The notes below the pieces were generated by a model. The model did no database searches, was not told the DNA's origin, and was given only the letters and a program-made list of their open reading frames with translations. A program made the translations under genes and the position numbers. Positions 1-11,066 of a stretch of DNA of 64,000 bases are shown here, in pieces (the stretch's first letter is position 1; every line of letters starts with the position of its first letter). This DNA comes from Alternaria dauci (Eukaryota; Ascomycota; Dothideomycetes; Pleosporales; Pleosporaceae): positions 3,286,001 through 3,350,000 of the forward strand of contig NC_091272.1 of assembly GCF_042100115.1 (NCBI RefSeq), read 5' to 3'.

Positions 1-1786
1 CCAACCGTACCAGCGTAGGTGACGGATCGACTCTATGAATTGGCTCGTACGTTGCAATTTCTCATCGGTAGCCACTCTGCGTTTCTTCTCGAAGTGGACC
101 TGAAAGCGAGCAATGATGACATTGAGTAATTGCGAAGCTGCTAGTGCCACGACACCGAGCAGACATGCCCAGCCCAGCATGCGCCAAATTAGGATAGTCG
201 CGAAGATGGCACCAGCAGGCTTGGTGATGATATCGGAAAATTCCCAGAAGCGTTGCGCTATCTCGTACGCATCATTGCGCATCAAATTGAGAATCTTTCC
301 CATCGATGCAGCGTCTTTCTCGTCATTGACCTGCACCTGGTCATTCTTCGTAAAGACCGATCGGACAGAAATGTTCAGACGTGCTAACCAGCTCTTGGGG
401 GTTGTTTTGATCGCTCCATCATCAACATCACCCCTATTCTCGTCGTTCGTTGCGTGTGACTCATGGTTGCTGTGACCATTGGCCTGGTCTTCTTTGACTT
501 GCTGTTTTGCCCCCAGGATCTTGCGATGCAATGTCTTCTCATAAAGCATCGTGATAAGCTCACCCCTACATCTCTCGTACGCTCGTCTCTGATACCATAG
601 ATTGAATGTGTTCAACTGAGCAGATATCAGTCGCAAACCCAGGATAAAACAGGCGTAGGTAATTGTAGCGTGATTGTTCTTGTCTTCCAAGGAGGCGAGC
701 ACTCGCTGCAAGAGTACTGGCGTGAGCAGAGCTGTTTTCGGTCAGATCCACATTAGAAAGCAGAGGGTTTCAGCTCTAGACTTACTCGCACACAATCGTA
801 TTACGTTCAAGAAGGTGGTGCGTATCAAGTCCATGCCGTTTGCGACAAAGATTCTTTTCGTCACCGAACCCTGGAGCTTCCGGAATGCCTCGTGGAGTCG
901 CGCATGCTTAAACTCCCAACCCAAATCCCAGATGTCCCCGTCCTCCATTTGGCGCGTCACACCTTTCTTGATCAGTGGCTCCATCCAAGACACCGTCATG
1001 TACTGCCAGGGAGTCAGGTTGTCTTCAGGAGTCCGAAGCCGCACTGTTGGGGTCTCAAAGGCAGGGCTAATGTCCTCTCTTGGTAGTGCAGGATCTCTAA
1101 GAGGCATGTTGAGTATCGTAACGATGCCCAGTATAGCGGCCGTGGGTGCGACGGCCAAGAGAATATGTTTAGCTAAGAACGTAGAAGGCCTGTGAGACAG
1201 TGAGACCAGCTGTTGCAGCAAGAGACCTGTGAAAAGAAGCAATAATGGCAAAGAAGCTTTTCTTGGGCGCTCCACAAGGATGATGGCCACTACAACGGCC
1301 TAAGACAATTGTTAGTCGACAACCACAGCTACACTAGACCTTACGTACCCATGCAATCGCTGGATAGATGGCTGTTGGCTGGCGGATGGGAAAGAAGACA
1401 TTGAGGATTTGGAATGTCAGGCCGATGGTAGCTAGGGCCAAGAGGGAAAATGTCGCAGCCACGGGTTGTTGGGTCGAAGGTGTTTCCGCCTCACTCGACT
1501 TCTCCTTTGCCTCGTGCACAAACGGTTTCGTCCATCTTGGCCAATACCCGTCGATGACCCGTAGTGAGTAGTTGATCAGTACTAGTGCGGCAAGTATAGC
1601 TGGTATGGTTGCAACAAAAGGCAGAGCACATGGCGTGAATTGTGCTGCTCTTGTGTCCTAGTGAGGTCAGCGGTAATCAAAGAAGCCATCTGAAGCTGTA
1701 CTGACCCAGATTCCATGGCAATGCGATATTGGTGGTAAATCAGCAGATGTTGGAGCCGAAGACAAGGGAATCTGGAAGGACGCCAT
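1..1786 (-). CDS. ABCC (MRP-type) ABC transporter, N-terminal part; 3' end off window
   Basis: Four exons are visible: 1786-1706, 1657-1349, 1299-786 and 731 to beyond base 1, giving 545 codons in one frame. The product starts MASFQIPLSS and has an N-terminal hydrophobic domain of about five membrane segments (TMD0-like), then a cytosolic linker with TPWQYMTVSWMEPLIKKG and the first helices of TMD1 (LLTPVLLQRVLASLED, AYERCRGELITMLYEKTL). It breaks off inside TMD1 at SIRHLRWYGW, equivalent to the conserved IKxxKxYxWE of ABCC proteins. The nucleotide-binding domains lie outside the window. By family it should be an ATP-driven exporter of drugs or conjugates, or a vacuolar or plasma-membrane MRP. 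The three introns were chosen because each joins family-like sequence with GT-AG ends. The substrate cannot be told. Confidence 0.88.
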
Positions 1787-3336
1787 AATGCTTGCCTCTT
1801 ACGAATACGAGTCGACACCTATCTAGACAACAACTCCTTCCACCTAAGCTCCAGCCGATGAGGACTTGGTCGAGCAGTGGTGAGCATGTATACAGTGTCT
1901 TATGTGGTTTTCCTAGACATGAATGGCAAAGGTTCGCCAGCGAGGCGAGTGTCGGTGAAGGCTTCAAAGGCAACCGCAACGGAAGCGGCGACTGATTCCG
2001 GCCGCGCTAGCGTACCCCACCGATGCCGGTGGTCATTGCTGGCGTTCGGGAACAAGCAGAACATGATGGCGGTATCAAGGTGTCTGGTATTCTACATGCA
2101 CCAGAGCATCACAGCTCGACCCTTCTGCTGCATGAGGCGACACTAGGGCCGAGTTGCATGCGTGTGTCCGGAATGCTAAATGCATGCCGGCGGGATCCAT
2201 CTACCGCCCACAGCAATGCGAGAAGCAGAAATACGTCATCGGCACAGAAGATGGTAGAGAATGCAGTCTAGCCACCGATCAAACCGTGATGGTGGTATAC
2301 GTCGATGACATCGTGGTCCTTCTCTCTGTTCCAACCAATACGCGCTACCCAATGCAGAAGGCGCTACCGAAGTAAAGGCGCAATTTCGGAACATCTCAAA
2401 GACGGACGAAACACCACACTCCCTCCCAACCACCTGCGTCTTGTTGCACTGCATCCGCCCGTCCCATCTCATCTTCGAGGGACGAGTCCTGCTGTTCGAT
2501 ATCGGCGCCTCGACCGTGCGAAGGAAGCACTAAATGACGCATGCAACGTCGCTGCCTGCCTCTCACGCTCCGTCCTCAGCGCGCCCAAAACTCACTGATT
2601 ACTTCTTCCATGGCAGCGTCAGCCACCGCCACTGCAAGCCACTTCATCATTTCCAATGCGTCCAGTGTCTAGACTGCGAAACCGGACGTTCGATTATTGG
2701 GTCGCGCAGCTACGGTCCCGATCCCAGCAAGGCTGCGAGGCTTTCACACTGGAGCCTTGCCTACAGCAAATGCCATGTTGAGACCAAAGCCACCATCAGC
2801 TTAACATCCTCCAGACAGTTGCAGTAGTCGTTTCTACGTGTCTTGGCCTGTGCACAGCCACCAGACAAACACATCCATCGCAGCAGACAAGCGCGGCGTA
2901 GTTTCGCTTACTGCATTCAGCACTTGCACATGATGACATCGAGCGTGCCTGAAACGACACTACATTGTCCATCGCTGGCCTGTTGCTCACTACAACCATT
3001 TCCGAATAGTTATACTGAGTGAAGAAACAGACAAGAACAGTATCGATCGAGGCTGGTGCTCCTGCGCGTGCCGCTCTTACCCTGCTATTTCGCATGTTTC
3101 AAAGAGCATCCTCGCATTAATCCACCAAGCATAATGGTACATCAGTGACATTCCGCACCGCCACACGCACGCTCATGCGACCTCTGCATTTGCTGGGAAG
3201 CAATCCTACAGCGCTTCGATAAACACATCTCACATGTTTAAAATGACAGTCTTACCGTAGCGACTCTTTTCTTCATTGCAAAGTCAGATTCTTTACTTCA
3301 TACATCTTCTATCGTCCGAAATTTCCGCTCTCAAAT
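1787..3336. other. Intergenic 1.55 kb; possible decayed retroelement trace
   Basis: This is the divergent upstream region between the ABC transporter and the GIY-YIG gene. I see no intact gene. A frame at 2154-2375 reads VMVVYVDDIVVL, which contains the YVDD box of Ty1/copia reverse transcriptases. After a stop, a shifted frame continues with VKAQFRNISKTDE. This could be the eroded remnant of a copia polyprotein, but no other retroviral domain is recognisable. Confidence 0.25.
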
Positions 3337-4714
3337 ATGGTTTCGCGTATCTCATCGGACACATCTTCCCGTCATCAGGTGCATGGATCAAGGGGAAGCT
3401 CGCCATTGGAACCAAAGACCGAACCCAATAATTTGGGCCTCGCAGCAACAAAACACCCTCGGTTAAGACAACGACTCACCGCTACCCAAAGCGACTCTGC
3501 AGTAAGTATCCCTTCACGAATCGCATGTGAGACGCGTACTGACTTCGCACACCCCCATTCAGACTCTAGCTTCTACTGGTTCACCCGTTAGCAAGATCGC
3601 CGCCCAATCGCGAAACCTGGTCAATTCGACTACTTGCGACACTCGTTCAAATTGGCCTAGTCGAGTTAGCTCTGATCCGTTTCAACTCCGAGAACAAACT
3701 GCCCCTGAAGCAGTTCGAGCTCCTAGAGAGTCTGCTCCACGCAAACACCACAGGTCCGATGGTAGCCCGGACCTGGATGTGGATAATTCATCCACATCGA
3801 GGCCCTCGTCTTCTCCGTCAACCCCCGATATGAACGATAAAACGGGTCGACAATCCCATCAAGAGAATGATAGTCGTTCACCAGGCAAGATCCCGAAGAC
3901 CGCCAGATCTACGCACGATAATTTGTATAGGGAGCTACGGAGCATGCTCACTCCTTGTGACCAGAAAGGCTTCATGTATGTTTTGTGTGATCCGCACGAT
4001 GAGACGAAAGGCTACAAGATTGGATGGACAACACGAGTGTTTGTGGACCGCGTCGCCGAACATGAGAAATGCTGCATGTTCATAGCTGATGTAGTCCATG
4101 TCTCGGATCACATGATTGAAAACTGTTCTCGCCTGGAAAAACTTGTGAAAACTGATCTGGAAAGCCATTGTGTGCCGCTCCAATGCACCAAATACAAATC
4201 GGGACACGATGAATGGTTTCTGGTTAGTGAAGAGATGGCAATCGGGACGGTGAAGAAATGGGAAAGATTCATGCATAGAGAAACGCCATATGGCTGGAAC
4301 AGACAGCTGAAGATTGTATGGAGGTACCTCCTCGAGACAAGAGCGCCTACATCTGTTGATGTGCGCACATTGACACATGATGCTCGTCGAGAGCATTGGG
4401 AGAGGATACTTGCGCCACCAACAACGGACGAATACCTTCAAGCCTACCGAAATTTCATTCAACAATTGCTGAAGAACCTCTTCTGCATCCTACTCGGCAT
4501 CTGGCTGTGCGTACAGAAGTTTTTCTGGCCAATCTCTAGCCTGGTCTACGGCATGATCACGCTGGTCTTAGCTCGAAACCTCCTCGCATTCTATGCGTTT
4601 GTCTTCGTGCTTGGATGTGCCAGCGTAAACGTAATGTCTCACGTAGCTCTGGCTTCTCCAAAGCCAAAGTCTCGAACGCCCAGGAAAAAAGATGGGATAC
4701 CCAGCGCTCGATGA
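3337..4714 (+). CDS. GIY-YIG / T5orf172-type domain protein with C-terminal membrane segments
   Basis: Two exons, 3337-3501 and 3563-4714, encode about 438 aa. The first ~185 residues are Ser/Pro/Thr-rich and probably disordered. From about residue 190, GFMYVL followed by GYKIGWT and RVAEHEKCC match the start of the GIY-YIG-fold T5orf172/MUG113 domain (GxxYVL...KIGxT), which is common in fungal proteins and some phage proteins. The C-terminus holds two closely spaced hydrophobic stretches (NLFCILLGIWLCV and LLAFYAFVFVLGCASV) and then a basic tail (KPKSRTPRKK), so it is probably membrane anchored, which is unusual for a nuclease fold. Nuclease activity is not shown. Its single intron (3502-3562) belongs to the introner-like family described separately. 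An alternative start at 3527 would avoid the intron but lose the N-terminal exon. Confidence 0.72.
3502..3562 (+). repeat. Introner-like intron A (61 bp) in the GIY-YIG gene
   Basis: The spliced phase-0 intron starts GTAAGTATCCC and ends CATTCAG. Its middle reads CATGTGAGAC, then GTACTGACTTCG, which matches the core of five other introns in this window on the opposite strand. The ACTGAC segment is the likely branch point. Confidence 0.72.
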
Positions 4715-5005
4715 ATACCTTTTAGCAGCAATTCAGCAGTCATGTTCACTTCTGAGATGGATGCCGAGAGTAGGATTGTGAATCCAAACATATCATCTCT
4801 GCGCCGTATTCGTTGAATGCACAATCTCCCCCTTGGGAAGGTACCAGTTTTCCACGCTTTTCCTCCTACAAGCGACGGTAGTGCCGTGATCAACAGGTAA
4901 AGTGCCGAAGCCTGTCGGGATCGGAAACATTACAGTCCGGCATGTTTCCAAGTATTCATCACGCATATCCTAGAGCTTTAGCGCAAGCTTAGTTCTGCAG
5001 TGGAT

Positions 5006-5064
5006 GTGATGCGGGGTACATATTCTCGCGAAACAGAACTTTCCATGTATGCACCCCACATCAC
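5006..5064. promoter_or_regulatory. Imperfect inverted repeat with paired CreA-type sites
   Basis: The left arm GTGATGCGGGGTACAT (5006-5021) and the right arm 5045-5064 (its complement reads GTGATGTGGGGTGCATACAT) form an imperfect inverted repeat. Each arm contains a SYGGRG hexamer, GCGGGG at 5011-5016 and GTGGGG on the minus strand at 5054-5059. That is the consensus of the carbon-catabolite repressor CreA, which favours closely paired sites. The repeat lies about 590 bp upstream of the cutinase start. The regulatory role is inferred. Confidence 0.35.
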
Positions 5065-5120
5065 GAGTTGCCCTTCCATCCATGGCAGTAATTTGTTGCA
5101 TTTATAACGAGTGAACTGTG

Positions 5121-5295
5121 CCTCGGCTTCGATTCGCGAGCTTGACCGGAAAGTTCGATAGCGTCCCTTTGATTCGCCGACGAGCCCTCATCCCCGTACC
5201 ACGCGACCCATCCATCCCACCATCAGCCCTTCATGCATATCTCTTTTGCATGCATGCCTAGACACAGATCCCAGGCACATATCGCTGGACCGAGG
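5121..5295. promoter_or_regulatory. Two CCTCGG / CCGAGG hexamers (FarA/CTF1-type)
   Basis: CCTCGG occurs at 5121-5126 and CCGAGG at 5290-5295. This hexamer is the known binding core of fungal FarA/FarB and CTF1 zinc-cluster activators, which induce lipolytic genes and cutinases on fatty acids or cutin monomers. Two copies within 600 bp of a cutinase are consistent with such control; binding is inferred only. Confidence 0.35.
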
Positions 5296-5611
5296 AAGCC
5301 CAGATACAACCAAGATGCCTACTGGTCAGTCTATCGATGGTGAACAGTGAACACCACATCTCGATCTCCTAGAGATGGTATGAGAACGGCTACAGCACGC
5401 TTTGGGGACAGTTTGTCTTTTCACCAATATCAAGGGTGCATCCCAAGATTCTAGGCACCCCAAATGCCGAGGCAGTCGCTGGGAGTATCAGTGTGAAGAT
5501 AGTATCTTGTACATGTAAGAAAGAGCATAAAAGGAAGGGGATGCGTTGTGATTAGAGACACAGCACAGCCGGACAGCCCACTACCAACTTCCTCAGACCT
5601 CTATCTTCTAG

Positions 5612-6420
<809 letters not shown>

Positions 6421-6639
6421 TTGGCCAGGGGAGAGTCTTGGAGGGGTACCATGTCCCATACATGGAGAAAACTTTGTGTACTATCAAATTGGTTGGGATG
6501 ATGAACAGATGCTTGGATGTAACGTCACACGGAGGATGCAGTCTTTACAGCAGTCGTTAGTCTTCAAATTAAGCCAATCGTAAATGACCTCAATCGATGC
6601 TTTGTGCGACATGGTGCAAAACGCGCAAATCAAGTCCAT

Positions 6640-7848
6640 CTAGTAGCTACTCGGCACTAAACTATTTGCCCACTCCTCCACGTCCTTGAACTGTTCTTCG
6701 ACATCATCAGGTATACCGTTGCCATTCGCGTCAACCCACTGCTCTCCGCCATCAATAGTTCCTGGCCCACCCATTGGACTAGCATTCTCATCGCTGATCA
6801 ACTGTCCTGTCTTTCCGTAGCTCTTCAACTCCTCAATGAGCCGCGCATCAACTGCATCGCGGACCTTGCTTGCACCAACAGACTTCTCAGCAAGCGTCAA
6901 CGCATCCTTTGCTGACAATACCTTTTCGGGTGCCGGAAAAGGAAACTTTGCTGTTTGGATGTTCATGCCGCCGTAGTTGCTGGATGCTACGCCAAGCTCC
7001 GTTCCGTCCAATACACCATCGCGATTAGAATCGTAAAAGTTCCCTTCAACATATCCCTTGAAGTTCGCATTCCCTCGCGTGAAGGCCGTTACGCTGGTAC
7101 TCGGGCCACTGACAAAATAGTTTCCGACAATGTTGGCTTCGCTCGCTGCGCTCGAATCTCCAGCAATGTATCCACCTCCTCCGCCCCAGTTGTAGATAAT
7201 GTTGTTGGTGAAATCGTTGGTGCCCTTGACTTTTGGATTCCTCGTCTTGTTGTCAATGTACAAGTTGCGGAACAGACTGATCCCATTGCCGACATTTGTT
7301 TGCATCAGACCACCACAAGAATGTGTCTCCAGACCTTGTCCAATAATACTGTTCTGAATGGTAATGTTACCAACTTCTGAGCCAGATATGGAAAAAGTTT
7401 CGTCGCGACCCCAGGATACAGAGACGTGGTCGAAGATCATGTTGCTTCCTTCTGCGATCGTGATGCCATCCTTGCCACTACTACCCCCTCTTCCCATTCT
7501 GATGCGCAAGTACCGTACGACTGCATCGTCAGCATTGCTAAAACTCCAGCCGTTGCCGTATACTGTGATGCCATCACCAGGTGCTGTTTGTCCAAGAATT
7601 GAGATGCGTTTCGATACGATCATGCGCTCGGTGATTTTGATCAACCCACCGACAGCGAACACAATGATTCGATCGGGTTGGGAAACGGCATCCCGAAGCG
7701 AGCCTTCCCCGCTGTCGTTGAGGTTCGTGACAACGTAAACGGTGCCGCCGCGACCACCGACCGCATTGCGGCCGAAGCCTTCTGCGCCCGGAAATGCGAG
7801 AGCAGCGGCGGAAGATACTAGAAACGGAAGAAGGGCAAAAACAAGCAT
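6640..7848 (-). CDS. Secreted pectate lyase, polysaccharide lyase family 1 type
   Basis: A single exon encodes 402 aa. I start at 7848 because MLVFALLPFLVSSAAALA is a clean signal peptide directly followed by the family start FPGAEGFGRNAVGGRGG; a longer frame to 7926 lacks this logic. The body has parallel beta-helix features: VTNLNDSGEGSLRDAV, ILGQTAPGDGITVYG, DHVSVSWGRDETFS and NPKVKGTNDFTNNIIYNWG. It should cleave polygalacturonate by beta-elimination, with Ca2+, outside the cell. Two acidic loops, DSNRDGVLDG and DANGNGIPDD, resemble EF-hand/dockerin calcium loops. The sequence type is closer to the bacterial-style FPGAEGFG group than to classical plant-type PL1 pectate lyases. Confidence 0.88.
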   Translation of the reverse strand: MLVFALLPFLVSSAAALAFPGAEGFGRNAVGGRGGTVYVVTNLNDSGEGSLRDAVSQPDRIIVFAVGGLIKITERMIVSKRISILGQTAPGDGITVYGNGWSFSNADDAVVRYLRIRMGRGGSSGKDGITIAEGSNMIFDHVSVSWGRDETFSISGSEVGNITIQNSIIGQGLETHSCGGLMQTNVGNGISLFRNLYIDNKTRNPKVKGTNDFTNNIIYNWGGGGGYIAGDSSAASEANIVGNYFVSGPSTSVTAFTRGNANFKGYVEGNFYDSNRDGVLDGTELGVASSNYGGMNIQTAKFPFPAPEKVLSAKDALTLAEKSVGASKVRDAVDARLIEELKSYGKTGQLISDENASPMGGPGTIDGGEQWVDANGNGIPDDVEEQFKDVEEWANSLVPSSY

Positions 7849-8238
7849 GTCGACGGTGATACAACAGACGCGATGAGAAGCAGAAACATAAGCGGGGAAG
7901 TTTGTGATTATACGAACCCACTGCATAGTATGTTTGAAACGACAAAGGAGCTAGCGATAATCCGGCTCTAGGCTCGTGGACCATCCTGAGTCGCGGTTAG
8001 GTGGACAAAACATGGTAGATTATTCCTTTAATTTACCCCAGATGTTCCTGATCGACAAGGAAACTAAAACGTTAGTCCGCCAATCACAGCATGGAATGCG
8101 CTCAGACTGGTATGGGGTAAAGTGATGCAGTGCAGATCTTGCCTTACGGTGTAGATGCTTGTGTAGCTGATACAAGCATCCACTCGGTTCGTCGGCGCAT
8201 TGTGTTCCGTGGAGCTGCTCCCACTCGCTCCACTCATC
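7849..8238. other. Intergenic 390 bp; pectate lyase promoter region
   Basis: This lies between the pectate lyase start and the end of the amidase gene, both on the minus strand. No further gene or clear motif is seen. Confidence 0.4.
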
Positions 8239-10182
8239 TCAGTACATACTGGAGCCTGTCTTCACGTCTCCATGAATGATACCAGCATCCGCAAGCTCAG
8301 CGACCAAATCCATGAGCATGTGATCGCATCCTGCAGCAGCTACCATGCCAATTGTAACAGGCAGCGTCTCGTTTCGTTCAGTTACTCTGCTAAGGTAAGT
8401 CCTCTGACCAATCGGAATAGTATAGTCCGGCAGTGCAGCCAAAACGGACATCTGATTCCCGCTAAATTTCCACGTTCAAAGTCAGTGTATATATCACACT
8501 CAGTTTGTGAAGGGACACTTACGGTAGTCCTGCAGCGAAGATACCGCCCGGTGCAGTGGTGTATATGTCACGATAGTCTTCCGTACCAGCGCCCATGGGG
8601 TATAAAACCAATGTGGATTCGCATGTGGGTGTTAGCGTTTCTCGAAACCATGATTGAAATGTCTTTGTGCGCTCGATGGCAGTGGTGTAACTGGAGGTTG
8701 GCAAAGTAGCTGCCCGGTTCCACCGCGCTCGTGTTTGTGGATTCCAATACGGCGCTCTGCCGAACTTGGCGATGTACTGCTCTTTGAATGGCAGGCATAG
8801 GTCACGGTATTGATCGATGTTGGTAATATTGGAGTATGTGGAACCAATGTATGATGCTGGGCCTTCTGACGTATTCGTATATGCATTAAAACTGGCGTTG
8901 GCATTGAACGTTGTCAAGTTGGCATCAAGGAAAGTAGCGAGCTGAGAGATGAATGAATCAAAGACGGGCATACTTGTTCCGTTCACAGTGGGCCAGAACA
9001 AATCAGGCAAAATGATACGCTTTGGATAAGACGTATACACCTTGGCTGGATACCACTTTTTGTGCACAGCTTGTAGCAGCCGAGCCGAGCGAGCCAATAC
9101 GCCTGGCGTATCGAGAACTGCTGATATGGGTAGAATTCCACTGAGCGGCAGTGAAGCGTTGGTTATGCGCATACCAAAAAGACCATTGGCCATGGCTGGT
9201 AGGCGAACAGATCCGCCCGTGTCCGACGCAGTTGCAATGTCCATCCAGTCGTACGATGCGAGTCCAACTCCGGAACCCGCCGACGATCCTTGAGGATGCT
9301 GGTAACGATCGCCTCTGGGGTTAAAGGGTGCTAGCTGATCCACATAGTCTGCAGTTGGCCGCTCTCCAAGCGCAAATTGCGTGGTCTTTGTCTTTCCAAT
9401 AACTACAGCACCCAGATCGATCAGCTTCTGCAATGCTGCCGCGCTTTCGAGAGCAGGATCGACAAGGTCTCGGTATGCTCTGTTCCCACCACTAGTTTGA
9501 ATGCCCTTGAGGTCGTAGATGTCTTTGACTCCAAGGCGTTTTCCCGACAATGGTTTGTCTGTTGTGGGGAGTGGATAGTATAATCGAGAAGGCACTGCGA
9601 TACTAAGAGCTCCATAGGCATCTGTCAAGGCCAAACCTGTGACAGGGACGAAAGTACTGTTCGGACCTTTGGTGACAGATTCTACAAAAGCGAAGTTGTG
9701 ATCCCAATACAGTCGATAGACCATAGTAACAGCATTCGTTGGGTGAAGCAAATATGGACCGGGCATCAAGTCGACACCCACCACGTTGTAGATCTCAGTA
9801 CACCCAAGTGAAGTAATGTATCTAGAGAGAGTGTGTATAAAGTCAGTGTACGTCTCATGTGAAGTTTGTACAGGAACATTTCTTACGCATGTGCCCCGCC
9901 CGACAGAGTACCCGAGCCACCAAGCACCAACGTAGAGAGAAAAGGCTCTGCGAAAACATCATCTTGGGAGGAAAATGAAGCAATAGTCGATTCCAATAGC
10001 TCCGCAGCAACGGTGGGTTCGGTGAAGGAAAGGTAGGTAATTGGCACCGCTTGAGTTCTTTCGTTTCCAAGAGGAACCGTTGCAGCGGTAAGATCCGGGG
10101 AATAATACGATGTGGAGTTGAGCTGGAAGACGGTAGTTGCTTTCACGATGGCAGCAAAGTGCAGGAAAGATGCGAGCCTCAT
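8239..10182 (-). CDS. Secreted amidase-signature enzyme with extra N-terminal domain
   Basis: Three exons, 10182-9887, 9821-8523 and 8461-8239, encode about 605 aa. A signal-like start (MRLASFLHFAAIVKA) is followed by a ~170-residue extension before the amidase domain, as in fungal proteins annotated with an Arp1/scytalone-dehydratase-like N-terminus. The amidase signature is complete: the triad Lys in GVKDIYDLKG (about 198), the cis-Ser in QGSSAGSG (about 279) and the nucleophile in SDTGGSVR (about 303). The C-terminal exon supplies GNQMSVLAALPDYTIPIGQ, which closes the fold. Hydrolysis of an amide or carbamate is expected, but the substrate is unknown. Several Asn-X-Ser/Thr sites fit secretion. 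Both introns are introner-like elements, so the gene may have gained both recently. Confidence 0.85.
8462..8522 (-). repeat. Introner-like intron B (61 bp), amidase intron 2
   Basis: Read on the minus strand it starts GTAAGTGTCCCTTCACAAAC and contains TACACTGACTTTG, ending AAATTTAG, in phase 2. Its first third matches intron A and its branch-point segment matches intron C of the same gene. It is the most diverged member in the GAGAC block. Confidence 0.62.
9822..9886 (-). repeat. Introner-like intron C (65 bp), amidase intron 1
   Basis: A phase-2 intron that starts GTAAGAAATGTTCCTGTAC and contains CATGAGACGTACACTGACTT. It is the closest match to intron D in the PTH11-like gene, with the same length and near-identical first 30 bases. 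Confidence 0.78.
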
Positions 10183-11066
10183 GATAAGCGACGCGAAAGC
10201 TTAGCAACAGAGCAAAACTCGAATGCGCCATCACGCGGCATATTGGTGGCCTTGTATAGTCGCATCTTTGAATCGGTCCCGCATACTACTGCAGCGCGGG
10301 GTGCAGATATCGTGGCATCTGGTACTGTACTCTGACAGCTTGTGCAGAAGTGGGAGGGACGGAGGCTAGCGCATCGTTGATAATGCAAGCAAGAGACTTG
10401 GCATGACGTCACGCACAAGGAACGGGTTCTGAATTGACGTGCCACAGATAAGGATCCAGGAACATGAGTAACATCTACGCGGTAAATGATAAACTGATCA
10501 ATTGGTTCTCTAATTTATGTGCTACTGGGAGCTGTCTCTCAGGTGGAGGTAGAAGTACTTGCTATACCATAGATGATTCTAGCCCGATATGTTGAAATAC
10601 AACGATCATCAACTGCGACTGATCTTTTCAGCCGTTTTGCTTGCATAGAAGCGGATCAATTATTACATTGAACTCCCGATCAGGATGGTCCTTTCAATAC
10701 ACAGACCAATCATTGGTTCCTGCTCACCTTGGAAACCGACGAAGCTGAGATCTGGTGATATTGATAGCACACGCGCTCTATCCAATAACAGGACGCTCGC
10801 AAGACGCGTCATGGACATCTCCCTAAGATCAACACAACCTCAATCTTTCAACAACTGGATGTTTGCGTAGCCGTGTTAGTCGTCATATCCGGAACGCTGG
10901 AGCTATTCACATAGGGAAAAAGAGAGGGCCAACGTCCTGAACCACCTCAAGCCGGTGGTGATGATACCGTGTTCTTACTGCTCTTCATCATGAATGCTTA
11001 AAACGGATACAGGTCGTCTTACACCCAAACACCAATAAGCTATTTGGAAGGATACTGAAATCTCCG
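10183..11066. other. Intergenic 0.88 kb; nothing recognised
   Basis: This holds the amidase promoter side and the 3' side of the next minus-strand gene. I see no coding frame with protein-like composition and no repeat. Confidence 0.4.
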
